This document shows, one piece after another, positions 33,476-42,751 of a stretch of 64,000 bases of DNA. The position numbers were made by a program, and so were the translations under genes. Every line of letters starts with the position of its first letter. Position 1 is the first letter of the stretch. The notes below the pieces were generated by a model. It saw only the letters and a list, made by a program, of their open reading frames with translations. It searched no databases and was not told where the DNA came from. Source of the stretch: JAAZKI01 sp012799905 (GTDB lineage: Bacteria; Verrucomicrobiota; Lentisphaeria; Oligosphaerales; Oligosphaeraceae); the NCBI GenBank assembly GCA_050949415.1, contig JBMNFR010000012.1, positions 186,001-250,000 on the forward strand, in the 5' to 3' direction.

Positions 33476-34738
33476 TCAGCCGCCGAGCTTGTCGATCATT
33501 TTGACCATGGGGGCGAACATAGCGATAACGATGCCGCCGACGACGACGGCGAGGAAGCAGATCATAAGCGGTTCGATCATGGCGGTAAGTCCTTCGACGG
33601 CGCGGTCGACTTCTTCTTCATAGACGCCGGCGACGCGGTTCAGCATGTCAGGCAGGGCGCCGGTCTCCTCGCCGACTTCCACCATACTGCAGAGCATGAG
33701 CGGGAAGACGCGTGATTGCTCCAGTGGCTTAGTCATGCCTTCGCCTTCCTTCACCGCGTCATGGACATCCTGGATGGCGCGGGAGACCAGCTCGTTGCCT
33801 GAGGTATCCTTGACGATTTGCAAAGCCTGGAGCACAGCAACACCGGAGGACATCAGCGTCCCCAGCGTTCGACAAAACCTGGCCGAGGCGTTACGCACGA
33901 CCAGGCCGTTGAAGGGCGGACATTTTATGGCCAGGGTGTCGAAGGCTAAAGCCCCCGGCTTGGTCTTTAAAATTAATTTGAAGATGATGACAAAGACGGC
34001 TAGGCCAATTAGTACAGCTGGGGCGTGGTTGGCCAGGGCGTTGCTGGCGTTGACAACGAATATAGTGATGCCCGGCATCGGTTCGCCGGGGAGCATCTCA
34101 TCGAACATCTTGGCGAATTTCGGCACGATGAAGACCATCAGGCCTGCGGTGATGCCGCCGGCGATCACCAACACGGAGACCGGGTACATCATGGCTGACT
34201 TGACTTTGCCGGCGATGCGCTGCGCCTTCTCCATGAATTCAGCCAGGCGGACGAGGACGACTTCCATGGCGCCGGAGGCCTCGCCGGCGCGCACCATGCT
34301 GACGTAAAGTTTGTTGAATGATTTTGGGTGAGCAGCCAGGGCTTCGGAGAAGGTGGCGCCGCCTTCGACCTGGGTGGCCAGGTCGCCTAGCACCTTGTTC
34401 AGGGCGGGCTTGTTGCCTTTCGCCTGGCGCTCCAGCGTCCGCAGCGCCCGCACCAGGGGCAGACCGGCTTCCAGCAGGGTGGCGAGCTGGCGGGTGGTGG
34501 TGGTGAGGTCTTTGCGGGAGATTTTCGGAGCGCCAAGCCTGAAGCCGGCGCCGGTTTTGGCGCCGCTGGCCTTGCCTGCGCCCTTGGCAGCGGAGGCGCC
34601 TTTGTTGAGAACCAGACTGGTCGGAAATAGACCCATCTGCTTCAGTTGCTGGGTCGCTTCCTGTTCATTGTCGGCTTCAACGGCGCCTTTGCGCTCTTTG
34701 CCGTTGCTGTCCATTGCGGTATATTGGAATCTTGCCAT
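33476..34738 (-). CDS. pilC: Type IV pilus/type II secretion inner-membrane platform protein (PilC/GspF)
   Basis: Polytopic platform on which the pilus ATPases act. Typical 420-residue member: two GspF domains, with KDLTTTTRQLATLLEAGLPLVRALRTL near 75-101 and FCRTLGTLMSSGVAVLQALQI near 288-308. Three membrane helices are at about 180-205, 225-250 and 385-410. The N-terminus MARFQYTAMDSNGKERKG is the standard start. ATG 34738 follows AAGGAG. It is the last gene of the run pilB2-pilB1-pilT-pilC. Confidence 0.94.
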   Translation of the reverse strand: MARFQYTAMDSNGKERKGAVEADNEQEATQQLKQMGLFPTSLVLNKGASAAKGAGKASGAKTGAGFRLGAPKISRKDLTTTTRQLATLLEAGLPLVRALRTLERQAKGNKPALNKVLGDLATQVEGGATFSEALAAHPKSFNKLYVSMVRAGEASGAMEVVLVRLAEFMEKAQRIAGKVKSAMMYPVSVLVIAGGITAGLMVFIVPKFAKMFDEMLPGEPMPGITIFVVNASNALANHAPAVLIGLAVFVIIFKLILKTKPGALAFDTLAIKCPPFNGLVVRNASARFCRTLGTLMSSGVAVLQALQIVKDTSGNELVSRAIQDVHDAVKEGEGMTKPLEQSRVFPLMLCSMVEVGEETGALPDMLNRVAGVYEEEVDRAVEGLTAMIEPLMICFLAVVVGGIVIAMFAPMVKMIDKLGG

Positions 34739-34791
34739 GGCATTCTCCTTGGGAAGGTGTCGTGAAGCGGCTTGACGCGGGGGGACTGGGA

Positions 34792-35880
34792 TTACTGTTT
34801 AGCCTTCAGTTGCATTTCCATTTGAAGGCGCTGGATGACACCCTCCGGGTCCTTAGCCTTGGTGATCAGGTCGCCATAGGCGATTTTGCCGTCGTTGTAG
34901 AGTTGCATCAGGTGGGCATCCAGGGTGTTCATGCCGTATTTCGCTCCGGTCTGGATATCGGAGGTGATGCGGAACGTCTTGCCGTCCCGGATTAGGGCGG
35001 CGATGGACGGGGTGTTGATCATGATTTCAAAGGCGGCGATACGGCCTTTTTTGTCAATGCGCTTGAGCAGAACCTGGGAGATGACGCAGACGAGGCTGGC
35101 GCCGAGCTGGGTGCGGATTTGCGCCTGGGCGGTGGTGGGGAAGGAGTCGACGATACGGTCGATGGTCTCGGCCGCGCCGGTGGTATGCAAAGTGCCGAAC
35201 ACCAGGTGTCCAGTTTCAGCGGCGGTGATGGCGGCGCCGATGGTTTCCAAGTCACGCATTTCACCGACCAGGATGATGTCAGGGTCTTGGCGCAGGGCTC
35301 GCCGGATGGCTTCTGCGAAGGATGGCACGTCGTTGTGGACTTCGCGCTGCGTCACTATGCTGCGCTTGTGGGGATGGTAGAATTCGATGGGGTCTTCAAT
35401 GGTGATGATGTGGTCGGCTCTCTCCCGGTTGATGACGTCAATCATGGAGGCCAGGGTGGTGGATTTGCCGGAGCCGGTCGGGCCGGTCACCAGGACCAGT
35501 CCACGCGGCTTGAAGAGGATGTCCTTGGTTGATGGCGGCAGGCCGATCTGCTCCATGGTGAGCAGTCCGTTGGGGATGGTGCGCAAGACCATGCCGATGC
35601 TGCCTTTGGCTTTGAAGACGCTGACGCGGAAGCGCGCCTTGTCGCCGAAGGCAAAGCCAAAGTCGACGCCGCCGTCTTGTTGCAGTTTCTGCTGGTTGGC
35701 CTCGGAGGTGATGGATTTCATCAGGTATTCGGTGTCTTCCGGGCCGAGCGGTTCGGTGTCGAGCGGGGTCATTTCGCCGTGCATACGGAGGACAGGCGGC
35801 GAGTAGCAAGGAATGTGAAGGTCGCTGGCGCCTTCTTCCAGAACCAGGTCCAGAAGGTCGCCCATTTCAAAGCGTGGCAT
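34792..35880 (-). CDS. pilT: Twitching motility retraction ATPase PilT
   Basis: Hexameric ATPase that depolymerises type IV pili. Walker A is GPTGSGKS at 133-140. The Asp box (IEDPIEF), the Walker B region (ILVGEMRDLET) and the His box (GTLHTTGAAETIDRIVD) follow. The AIRDGK-like loop is IAALIRDGK. At 362 residues it is normal for PilT. ATG 35880 follows CAGGAG. It lies between pilB1 (about 80 nt) and pilC (53 nt). Confidence 0.96.
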   Translation of the reverse strand: MPRFEMGDLLDLVLEEGASDLHIPCYSPPVLRMHGEMTPLDTEPLGPEDTEYLMKSITSEANQQKLQQDGGVDFGFAFGDKARFRVSVFKAKGSIGMVLRTIPNGLLTMEQIGLPPSTKDILFKPRGLVLVTGPTGSGKSTTLASMIDVINRERADHIITIEDPIEFYHPHKRSIVTQREVHNDVPSFAEAIRRALRQDPDIILVGEMRDLETIGAAITAAETGHLVFGTLHTTGAAETIDRIVDSFPTTAQAQIRTQLGASLVCVISQVLLKRIDKKGRIAAFEIMINTPSIAALIRDGKTFRITSDIQTGAKYGMNTLDAHLMQLYNDGKIAYGDLITKAKDPEGVIQRLQMEMQLKAKQ

Positions 35881-35958
35881 AAGAGGTGTCTCCTGACAGA
35901 TAAGATAAGTTGATGGTAAAGATAAATTGCGGGAAGTGAGCTCGTCGCGGTTGCTTGC

Positions 35959-37677
35959 TCAGACCGTGTATTGCAGTACTTCGGTGGTGGTGGTGATGCC
36001 TTGGAGAATTTGGTTGATGCCGTCCTGGCGCATGGTGAGCATGCCTTGTTCCATGGCTTTTTCCTTGATGAGCTGGGTCGGCTTGCGCTCGTTGATCATG
36101 GTCTGGATATCACCGGTGATCCGGAGCAGTTCGAAGATGCCGACCCGGCCTTTATAGCCGGTGTTGTTGCAGGTTTCGCAGCCGCGGCCGCGGTACAGTT
36201 TCTTGTCGCCCAGTTGTTCCCGGGTCAGGCCGATGAGCGCCAATTCGTCGTCGCCCGGGTTATATTCTTCTTTGCATTTGGCGCAGCAGCGGCGGATAAG
36301 GCGCTGGGCCAGGACGCCGATGAGGGTTGAACTGATCAGGAACGGTTCAATGCCCATGTCGATTAAGCGGGTCACGGCGCCGGCAGCGTCGTTGGTGTGC
36401 AGCGTCGTAAGCACAAGGTGTCCGGTCAGCGAAGCTTGGATGGCCATGCTGGCGGTCTCTAAGTCACGGATTTCGCCGACCATGATGCGGTCTGGGTCCT
36501 GGCGCAGGAAGGAGCGGAGCGCGGCCGCGAAGGTCATGCCGACCGCTTCCCGCACCGGTACCTGCATGATGCCCTCAATGTCGTATTCGACCGGGTCTTC
36601 GGCGGTGAGGAGTTTGTCTTCAACGACGTTGAGTTCCTTTAGGCCCGAGTACAGCGTCGTCGTCTTGCCGGAGCCGGTCGGGCCGGTGACGATGAAGATG
36701 CCGTTGGGGCGGGCGATGAGGGCGCGCATATCGTGGATGACTTGCGGGGACATGCCGAGGTTGTCCAGGCTGAGGTTGACGACGCTGCGGTCCAGGACGC
36801 GGAGGACGACGCTTTCGCCGTAGCGGGTCGGCAGCGTGGATACGCGCAGGTCAATGGGCTTGCGGTTGATGCGCAGTTCAATGCGGCCGTCCTGCGGAAT
36901 GCGTCGTTCCGCGATATTGAGGCCGCTCATAACTTTGATGCGGCTGATGACCGGCACTGCCAGGTGCTTGGGCGGCGGCGCCATCTCAAAGAGGGCGCCG
37001 TCAATCCGGTAGCGGATGCGGAATTCATCGGCAAACGGCTCAAAGTGGATGTCGCTGGCCTTGTCCCGGATGGCCTGTTGCAGGATGATGTTGACGAAGC
37101 GGACGATTGGCGCCTCGTTGGCGGCCTTTTCCATGGCTTGGGCGTCCTGGATGTCAAGGTCAATGGGGCCGCGCAGGCTCTCTAGTTCGCTGAGCACTTC
37201 CTTGACCGTGCTGTTCTTCTCCGGATAGTAGACATCGAGCATTTCCTCGATTTCTTTTGGGTATCCGACCAGGACGCGGCAATCGCGTTCGAGGATGAAT
37301 GGCAGTTCGTCAGTCAACTGGGGGCTGAGCGGGTCTTTGGCGACGAGCCATAGGGTTTCGCCGTCTTCGCGGACTGGGATGATGCCATAGAAGCGGGCGG
37401 TGTCATTCGGAACCTGGCTCAGGAGGTGCTCGTCAATCATTTCCTTTTCCGGATTCTTGTGAAAGGAATAGACTTCGGTTCCGAGGCTGTCTGCAATCAG
37501 TTTGAGTAGTTCATCTTCGGTTGTGATTTGGTAGTTATAGAGGAAGGTGACGAACGGCCGGTTCATCTTCTGGCTTTCGTCATAGACTTCTTCCAATTGC
37601 TCCTTAGTGGCGATGCCCGCGTCAAGGAGGAGGTGCCAGATGGCGCTGACTTCGGTATCCATATCTACTGCTGCCAT
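35959..37677 (-). CDS. pilB: Pilus/type II assembly ATPase (PilB/GspE), copy 1
   Basis: Assembly motor. An N-terminal GspE-N (MshEN) domain (about 10-150) is followed by the ATPase: Walker A GPTGSGKTTT at 332-341, Asp box AEDPVEYD, Walker B IMVGEIRD, and a tetracysteine zinc site (CCAKCKEE ... CETCNNTGYKG). At 572 residues it is full length. ATG 37677 follows CAGGAG. It is paired with a second paralogue directly upstream. Confidence 0.93.
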   Translation of the reverse strand: MAAVDMDTEVSAIWHLLLDAGIATKEQLEEVYDESQKMNRPFVTFLYNYQITTEDELLKLIADSLGTEVYSFHKNPEKEMIDEHLLSQVPNDTARFYGIIPVREDGETLWLVAKDPLSPQLTDELPFILERDCRVLVGYPKEIEEMLDVYYPEKNSTVKEVLSELESLRGPIDLDIQDAQAMEKAANEAPIVRFVNIILQQAIRDKASDIHFEPFADEFRIRYRIDGALFEMAPPPKHLAVPVISRIKVMSGLNIAERRIPQDGRIELRINRKPIDLRVSTLPTRYGESVVLRVLDRSVVNLSLDNLGMSPQVIHDMRALIARPNGIFIVTGPTGSGKTTTLYSGLKELNVVEDKLLTAEDPVEYDIEGIMQVPVREAVGMTFAAALRSFLRQDPDRIMVGEIRDLETASMAIQASLTGHLVLTTLHTNDAAGAVTRLIDMGIEPFLISSTLIGVLAQRLIRRCCAKCKEEYNPGDDELALIGLTREQLGDKKLYRGRGCETCNNTGYKGRVGIFELLRITGDIQTMINERKPTQLIKEKAMEQGMLTMRQDGINQILQGITTTTEVLQYTV

Positions 37678-37722
37678 AGCGAATCTCCTGTGCTGTCAAG
37701 ATGGAAGGTAGGGCGGGGCGGA

Positions 37723-39456
37723 TCAGCTTTCGTCGCCGACGGTCAGGCGGATGACTTCTTGGATGGTGGTGATGCCGGCAGCGGCCTTGCGCAGGCCGTC
37801 CTGGCGGAGCGAGCGCATGCCTATTTCCATGGCCCGTCGACGGATTTGGCCGGCGTCGGCCTGTGCGTAGATCAAGTGTTGAATAGTTTCGTCCAGAATG
37901 AAGATTTCATAGATGCCTATGCGGCCGCGATAGCCTTTATTGCATTCGTTGCAGCCTTTGCCCATCATGAACGTCATGTCGCCGAGCGATTCGCGGGAGA
38001 CATCGAGCATGTCGAGTTCGAGGGCAGTGACCTCATGCGGCTCACCGCAATATTTGCAGAGTCGGCGTACTAGGCGCTGGGCCATGATGGCGCGAACCGA
38101 GGATGCGACTAAGAAGGGCTTGACGCCCATGTCGATTAAGCGGGTGATGGCGGAGGGTGCGTCGTTGGTGTGGAGAGTGCTGAAGACCAAGTGGCCGGTC
38201 AGAGCGGCGTTGATGGCGATTTCGCCGGTCTCCTGGTCGCGGATTTCGCCGACCATGATGATGTTCGGGGCTTGGCGCAGCATGGCGCGCAGGGCGTTGG
38301 CAAAAGTCAGGTTGATGTCTGCGTTGATTTGAACCTGGTTGATGCCGGACAGTTCGTACTCGACCGGGTCTTCGGCGGTGATGATTTTTCGGGTTGGCTG
38401 GTTAAGGGCGTGCAGGAACGAGTACAGCGAGGTCGTTTTGCCGGAGCCGGTCGGGCCGGTGACCAGGAAGATGCCGTCCGGGAAGTTGATAATGCGGTTG
38501 ATGGTGTCCTGGTCGTCCGGGAAGAACCCCAGTTCCGAGATTCCGAGCATGACGCCGCTCTTGTCCAGGATACGCATGACGATAGATTCGCCGTGGGTGG
38601 TCGGAATGTCGGAGACGCGCAGGTCCAGTTCGCGGCCCATGGCGGAAAAGCGAATGCGGCCGTCCTGGGGAATGCGGTGTTCGGACAGGTCCATGCCAGC
38701 CATCAGCTTGAGGCGGGAGATAATCAGGTTCTGGAGGTACTTGGGAGGATTTTCGATTTCATTGAGAACGCCGTCAATCCGGTAGCGGAGACGGAAGCGT
38801 TTTTCCATGGGTTCGAGGTGGATGTCAGAGGCGCGGGTTCGGAATGCTTCGAGAATGAGGAGCGAGACGAGTCGGATGATGGGGACAGCGTCATCTTCCT
38901 CTTCGCCGCCGGTCTCCATGGTGACGTCAGTAGTGGAGCCGACGGTGAGGTCGCCGGTGGTTTCGGTGATTTCATTGATGAAGTCTTCGACGCTGTCGCC
39001 GTCAGTGCCGTAATAGTAGTTGATGGCTTGTTCGATCTGGCGCTTCGGGGCGACCACGCCCTCAACGTCCATTTTCAGGAGGTATCGGATGGAGTCCAGC
39101 GACTCAAGGTCAGCCGGGTCGGACATGGCCATCCGGAGGATGCCGCCAGTGATGGACACCGGCATCATGCGGTAGCGCCGGGCAACATCAGGCGGGAGGA
39201 GGTCGACGACTTCCTGCGGAACCTTTTTTTCAGCGCTGTCAAAGTCATACGTGTCCATGCCATACTCGGAGGCAAGGAGCTGCACGACCTCCTTCTCCTC
39301 AATGGCCTTGAGGATATAAAGCCCCTCCAGCGTGCTGACGGTGGTGCCGCCGCCGCTTTCCTGGGCAGCCCTCTCCCGGGCCTGCTCGACTTGCTCGTCA
39401 GAGACCAGGCCATGGGATAAAAGGAGTTCGACGACAAAATCATCTGCTTCTATCAC
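37723..39456 (-). CDS. pilB: Pilus/type II assembly ATPase (PilB/GspE), copy 2
   Basis: Second assembly ATPase, about 577 residues. It has the same domain order: an MshEN domain, an acidic insert (about residues 140-190, DVTMETGGEEEDDAV), Walker A GPTGSGKTTS, AEDPVEYELS, ILMVGEIRD-like IIMVGEIRD, and a tetracysteine site (CKYCGEP ... CNECNKGYRG). Start is uncertain: the longest frame starts GTG 39498 with an odd HHHH stretch. GTG 39456 (MIEADDFVVELLL) looks more natural but lacks a strong ribosome binding site. The two copies may drive different pilus or secretion systems, or work together. Confidence 0.9.
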   Translation of the reverse strand: MIEADDFVVELLLSHGLVSDEQVEQARERAAQESGGGTTVSTLEGLYILKAIEEKEVVQLLASEYGMDTYDFDSAEKKVPQEVVDLLPPDVARRYRMMPVSITGGILRMAMSDPADLESLDSIRYLLKMDVEGVVAPKRQIEQAINYYYGTDGDSVEDFINEITETTGDLTVGSTTDVTMETGGEEEDDAVPIIRLVSLLILEAFRTRASDIHLEPMEKRFRLRYRIDGVLNEIENPPKYLQNLIISRLKLMAGMDLSEHRIPQDGRIRFSAMGRELDLRVSDIPTTHGESIVMRILDKSGVMLGISELGFFPDDQDTINRIINFPDGIFLVTGPTGSGKTTSLYSFLHALNQPTRKIITAEDPVEYELSGINQVQINADINLTFANALRAMLRQAPNIIMVGEIRDQETGEIAINAALTGHLVFSTLHTNDAPSAITRLIDMGVKPFLVASSVRAIMAQRLVRRLCKYCGEPHEVTALELDMLDVSRESLGDMTFMMGKGCNECNKGYRGRIGIYEIFILDETIQHLIYAQADAGQIRRRAMEIGMRSLRQDGLRKAAAGITTIQEVIRLTVGDES

Positions 39457-39640
39457 GATGAAAACCCAGTGATGGTGGTGGATGAAATTGGATAACACTC
39501 AATTCAGTTCAAAATACCGCACGAAATAACACCTGTCAAATTCATCTGTCGCGATTATCGGTGCAACTGTGCTGTTGCGCAAGGCTGAGCCGACTCTTGC
39601 TCCGCTTCATTCGGGGGGGGGCGCCAGGCGGCCGAAAACC

Positions 39641-39668
39641 TTGACTTCGCTGATGAGTTTGATAATAT
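39641..39668 (+). promoter_or_regulatory. Sigma-70-type promoter of the Fe-S triad
   Basis: TTGACT, 16 nt, TAATAT in an otherwise unusual AT-rich island between the divergent pilB2 and Fe-S genes; it would start transcription about 115 nt before the first ATG. Confidence 0.6.
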
Positions 39669-39793
39669 TATACAATACAATAGGATGAAAATGCAATTTC
39701 TTTTCTCCTTTTTTGGATTATAATTTATTGCAACTGGTGCCGCGGTGCTGTTTTTTCAGTCGAAAGCAAAGGCATGTTTGCAGGAGAGCAGGT

Positions 39794-40687
39794 ATGATGA
39801 TGCCGTATGTTGAGTTCAAGGCTCTGGCCGGGTACGATCTGGTCGGGGTGGCGTCGCCGAGCGCTTTTGCCGGGTTGTCGCCGGGCGAGAGTCCGCTCAG
39901 CTTGTTTCCGGATGCGCAATCCGTCGTTGTCCTGGGTCGTCGAATCCGGCGCGGGGTGTTTCGTTCGATGGAGGAGGGGTCGCTGTGGTCGGTGGCTGGG
40001 CGCTGGTTGACTGGCATGGATGGCGTTGTCCGCGCCATTGAGCGCCTGGGGTATGAATGTGTGCCATTCACGCCGGCTGATGCGCCGCGCATGCCGCGTG
40101 AGCCAGTCCGGCCCGGTCAATGTCGGCCAAATGGCTTCCGCATTTCCGTTGAATACGCGGCGGTTGCAGCTGGACTGGGCGAGATTGGTTATCACGGCAT
40201 GTTTATGACTGAACAATTCGGCATTCGTCAGTCTCTGGGATTGCTGGTGACTGACCTGCCGATTGAGCCGGGGCCGGGTCGGCCGGCTGGCCAGGCGCCG
40301 ATTTGCGACCAGTGCCAGGAGTGTGTGCGTGCCTGCCCGTTGCAGGCCATCAGCCCTGGTCCTGCCAAGGTTCTGGCCTGGCACGGCCGGCAATTCCCGG
40401 TCGGCGGCGTCAATGCCTTGGCTTGCCAGGCGTGCCCGAACGGCGTTGCCGGCGATGCCAAGTATTTCGCCGGGGCGGAAGAATTGCATTTTGAGATTGA
40501 AAACAACCAAGTCAAGGGGGAAGCGGCCAGCCGTTTTGTTGGCGGCAGCCTTCCGAACCGGCTGGCTGCGGCCTGCGGCCGGGCCTGCATCGCGCATTTT
40601 GAAAAAACGCATGCCACTGGCTATAAAATACCGTTCCGGATTCGCCCGCCCTGGGGATTCCGACCTGACCAGCCCAAGGAGGATTGA
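39794..40687 (+). CDS. QueG/reductive-dehalogenase-like Fe-S protein 1
   Basis: First of three related genes. It resembles the catalytic domain of epoxyqueuosine reductase (QueG) and reductive dehalogenases. Family-style features are PDAQSVVVLGRRI near 40, AVAAGLGEIGYHGMFMTEQFG near 125-145, and a ferredoxin motif CDQCQECVRACPLQAI at about 171-186 that binds one 4Fe-4S cluster. A second set of Cys (CQACP, ACGRACIAH) may bind another. Unlike dehalogenases it has no TAT signal, and unlike QueG it lacks the DUF1730 start. ATG 39794 with GGAGAGCAGGT upstream is better than the ORF start at 39713, whose first 27 residues are not conserved. Corrinoid binding is inferred, not seen. Confidence 0.75.
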   Translation: MMMPYVEFKALAGYDLVGVASPSAFAGLSPGESPLSLFPDAQSVVVLGRRIRRGVFRSMEEGSLWSVAGRWLTGMDGVVRAIERLGYECVPFTPADAPRMPREPVRPGQCRPNGFRISVEYAAVAAGLGEIGYHGMFMTEQFGIRQSLGLLVTDLPIEPGPGRPAGQAPICDQCQECVRACPLQAISPGPAKVLAWHGRQFPVGGVNALACQACPNGVAGDAKYFAGAEELHFEIENNQVKGEAASRFVGGSLPNRLAAACGRACIAHFEKTHATGYKIPFRIRPPWGFRPDQPKED

Positions 40688-40690
40688 CGC

Positions 40691-41644
40691 ATGCTTACTG
40701 CTAAAATGATCAAAGATTGCGCCATTGCCGCAGGCGCTGACCTCTGCGGGATCGCCAGCGTGGAACGCTTCCAGGACGCCCCCAAGGAAATGCACCCGCT
40801 GACGCTGTTTCCGGAAGCGAAGTCGGTCATCGTCTTCGCAAATCGAATTTTGAAAGGCTGCTACAAAGGCATCCAGGAGGGCACGGACTGGTCAACGTAC
40901 TGGATTTATGGCTATGGCACCGGGTTGTACACGTCCCTGGGTCGCGCTGGCGAGGCCATCAACAGCCTGCTTGAGGAACATGGCTACGAAGGCGTACATT
41001 CGCCGGGCAGCCATACGCTGCTGGACGAGGCGCCGCCGGCTCGGGAACCCCTGGCCAAGGGCAAGCTGCCGCCTTGCGTGACCTTGCACATGCGGGTGGC
41101 AGCCGCCTTGGCCGGCCTGGGAGAGCCGGGCTGGTCCAAGGTGTTCCTCACCCCGGAATTCGGCCCGCGGCAACGCTTTGAGATTATCCTGACCGACGCG
41201 GAGCTGGAGCAGGATCCGCTTTTTGACGGCCAGCTCTGCGACCATTGCCAGGCCTGCGTCCGTGCCTGTCCTGGCCATGCCTTGGGCGGCGAGCGCGAGA
41301 GCGTGACTTGCGAAGGCCGCGAATTCGCCTGGGGGCGCGTCAACTACGGCAAATGCAAGGTCACCCACTGGGGCCTGAACCCAAAGGCTTCGCCGTTTGT
41401 CAGCAAAGACTTGCCAGGCATGAACATGGATGTCGACAAAGTCAGCTATGACTGGTATGCGGCTTATCGCCTGGGCTTTGCCTTGGCGCCGCGCATCAAG
41501 TATCTTGACTTGATCTCCACTGGCAGCGCTGAGCATGGTCAAGGCGGCAGGCCAGGGTCGGTCTGCGGCGCAGTCGGATGCATCCAGGCGTGCAACGCCC
41601 ATCTGGAAGCCAAAAAAGTTCTCCGTGGCGGAGTGAAAGGGTGA
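40691..41644 (+). CDS. QueG/reductive-dehalogenase-like Fe-S protein 2
   Basis: Paralogue of the previous gene, 317 residues. It has LCGIASVERF, FPEAKSVIVFANRI, AGLGEPGWSKVFLTPEFGPR and CDHCQACVRACPGHAL (183-198), followed by a second group CGAVGCIQACNAHLE. It begins 3 nt after the previous stop with AAGGAGG inside that gene, so translation is coupled. The middle segment (60-110) is distinct from the other two copies, so the substrate pocket differs. Same uncertainty on cofactor. Confidence 0.75.
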   Translation: MLTAKMIKDCAIAAGADLCGIASVERFQDAPKEMHPLTLFPEAKSVIVFANRILKGCYKGIQEGTDWSTYWIYGYGTGLYTSLGRAGEAINSLLEEHGYEGVHSPGSHTLLDEAPPAREPLAKGKLPPCVTLHMRVAAALAGLGEPGWSKVFLTPEFGPRQRFEIILTDAELEQDPLFDGQLCDHCQACVRACPGHALGGERESVTCEGREFAWGRVNYGKCKVTHWGLNPKASPFVSKDLPGMNMDVDKVSYDWYAAYRLGFALAPRIKYLDLISTGSAEHGQGGRPGSVCGAVGCIQACNAHLEAKKVLRGGVKG

Positions 41645-41648
41645 GACT

Positions 41649-42476
41649 ATGACATTTTCTCGTGCGACCTTGAATGAATGGGCGGCTGCCCAGAAGCTCG
41701 ACCTGATCGGCGTCGCTGACCCGGAGCACTACGCCGAGGTGGCCCCGCAGTGGAACCCCCTCAGCATTCTTCCGAAAGCGAAGTCCATTATCGTCTTTGC
41801 GCGGGAAATCCCGCGCAGCTATTTTCGCGGCATTGAGGAAGGCACCCTCTGGATGCGGGTCAACCGCTATCTTGGAGCAGATGATGCCTACTGCCTGTGC
41901 CGGCGTTTTGAGGATAACGGCTTTTTGGCCGTGCCTTGCTCGCCTTTGGCGCAGCAGCGTTGGCCAGACGGCATCGAATACAAGCCTGGCAAACCGGCCC
42001 CGAATGTCACGCCTGACATCCGAGTAGCGGCGCAGCTGGCCGGCTTAGGTGAAATCGGCTATAACGGCATGTTCCTGACCCCGCAGTTCGGCCCGCGGCA
42101 GGCGTTGGGGATGTTGTTCTGTGAAGCCAAGCTGGATTATGATGAGCCGTTCCGATTCGGGACTATCTGTCGGCGCGAACAGTGCCTGGCTTGTCAGACC
42201 GGTTGCCCGGCCCAGGCGCTGGGGCCGAAAACCGAGGTGTGTCAGGTGGGGAGCCAGACGGCGACGCTCGGCGTCTTCAACAATGAAGCGTGCCGGTTCT
42301 GCGTCAATGGCGCTTATCCGGACACCTCCTGCGCGACTGCACCGCCTAATCGCCTGGCCGCAGCCTGCGTCCGCGCCTGCATAGCCTGCCTGGAAGACGG
42401 CGGCATCGTCAAAACACGCTTTAAAGCGCCGTTCCGACGCCGCGCCGCCTGGGGCCTGGGGACGTTTGACGGGTGA
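41649..42476 (+). CDS. QueG/reductive-dehalogenase-like Fe-S protein 3
   Basis: Third paralogue, 275 residues: LIGVADPEHY, LPKAKSIIVFAREI, AGLGEIGYNGMFLTPQFGPR, then a changed Cys motif CRREQCLACQTGCP (C-x4-C-x2-C-x3-CP) and CRFCVNG ... CVRACIACLE near the C-terminus. It starts 4 nt after gene 2 with GGAGTGAAAGG. Of the three it has the most extra cysteines; the altered first loop may tune one cluster. Confidence 0.73.
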   Translation: MTFSRATLNEWAAAQKLDLIGVADPEHYAEVAPQWNPLSILPKAKSIIVFAREIPRSYFRGIEEGTLWMRVNRYLGADDAYCLCRRFEDNGFLAVPCSPLAQQRWPDGIEYKPGKPAPNVTPDIRVAAQLAGLGEIGYNGMFLTPQFGPRQALGMLFCEAKLDYDEPFRFGTICRREQCLACQTGCPAQALGPKTEVCQVGSQTATLGVFNNEACRFCVNGAYPDTSCATAPPNRLAAACVRACIACLEDGGIVKTRFKAPFRRRAAWGLGTFDG

Positions 42477-42526
42477 GGGGAATATTTGACCAATGCGTCG
42501 GCTAGAACTGAACAGGGGGAGTCGAT

Positions 42527-42589
42527 ATGAGCAAGGGCATGTTCACCGGTGGGTTCTGGCTTGGCGCGTCCATACGCATTTCGGGTTAA
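42527..42589 (+). CDS. Possible 20-residue peptide
   Basis: A tiny frame (MSKGMFTGGFWLGASIRISG) with a good ribosome binding site (AGGGGGAG five nt upstream). It follows the Fe-S triad and could be a real small membrane-active peptide or the decayed start of another gene. The rest of 42590-42751 shows nothing. Confidence 0.25.
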   Translation: MSKGMFTGGFWLGASIRISG

Positions 42590-42751
42590 TCAATCGTGCT
42601 ATTTTTGTAAGCCCTGATTTGATAGACTCTGGCGGAAGGGTCTCCATTGGAAGCTTTCACGAGCAGACGAATTCCATCAAGTGCAATCGGCGGGAAGACA
42701 TGTTTGCGGAACCGGAGAAAAGTAGGCACATTAACTTTTCTTGGTTGTGCC

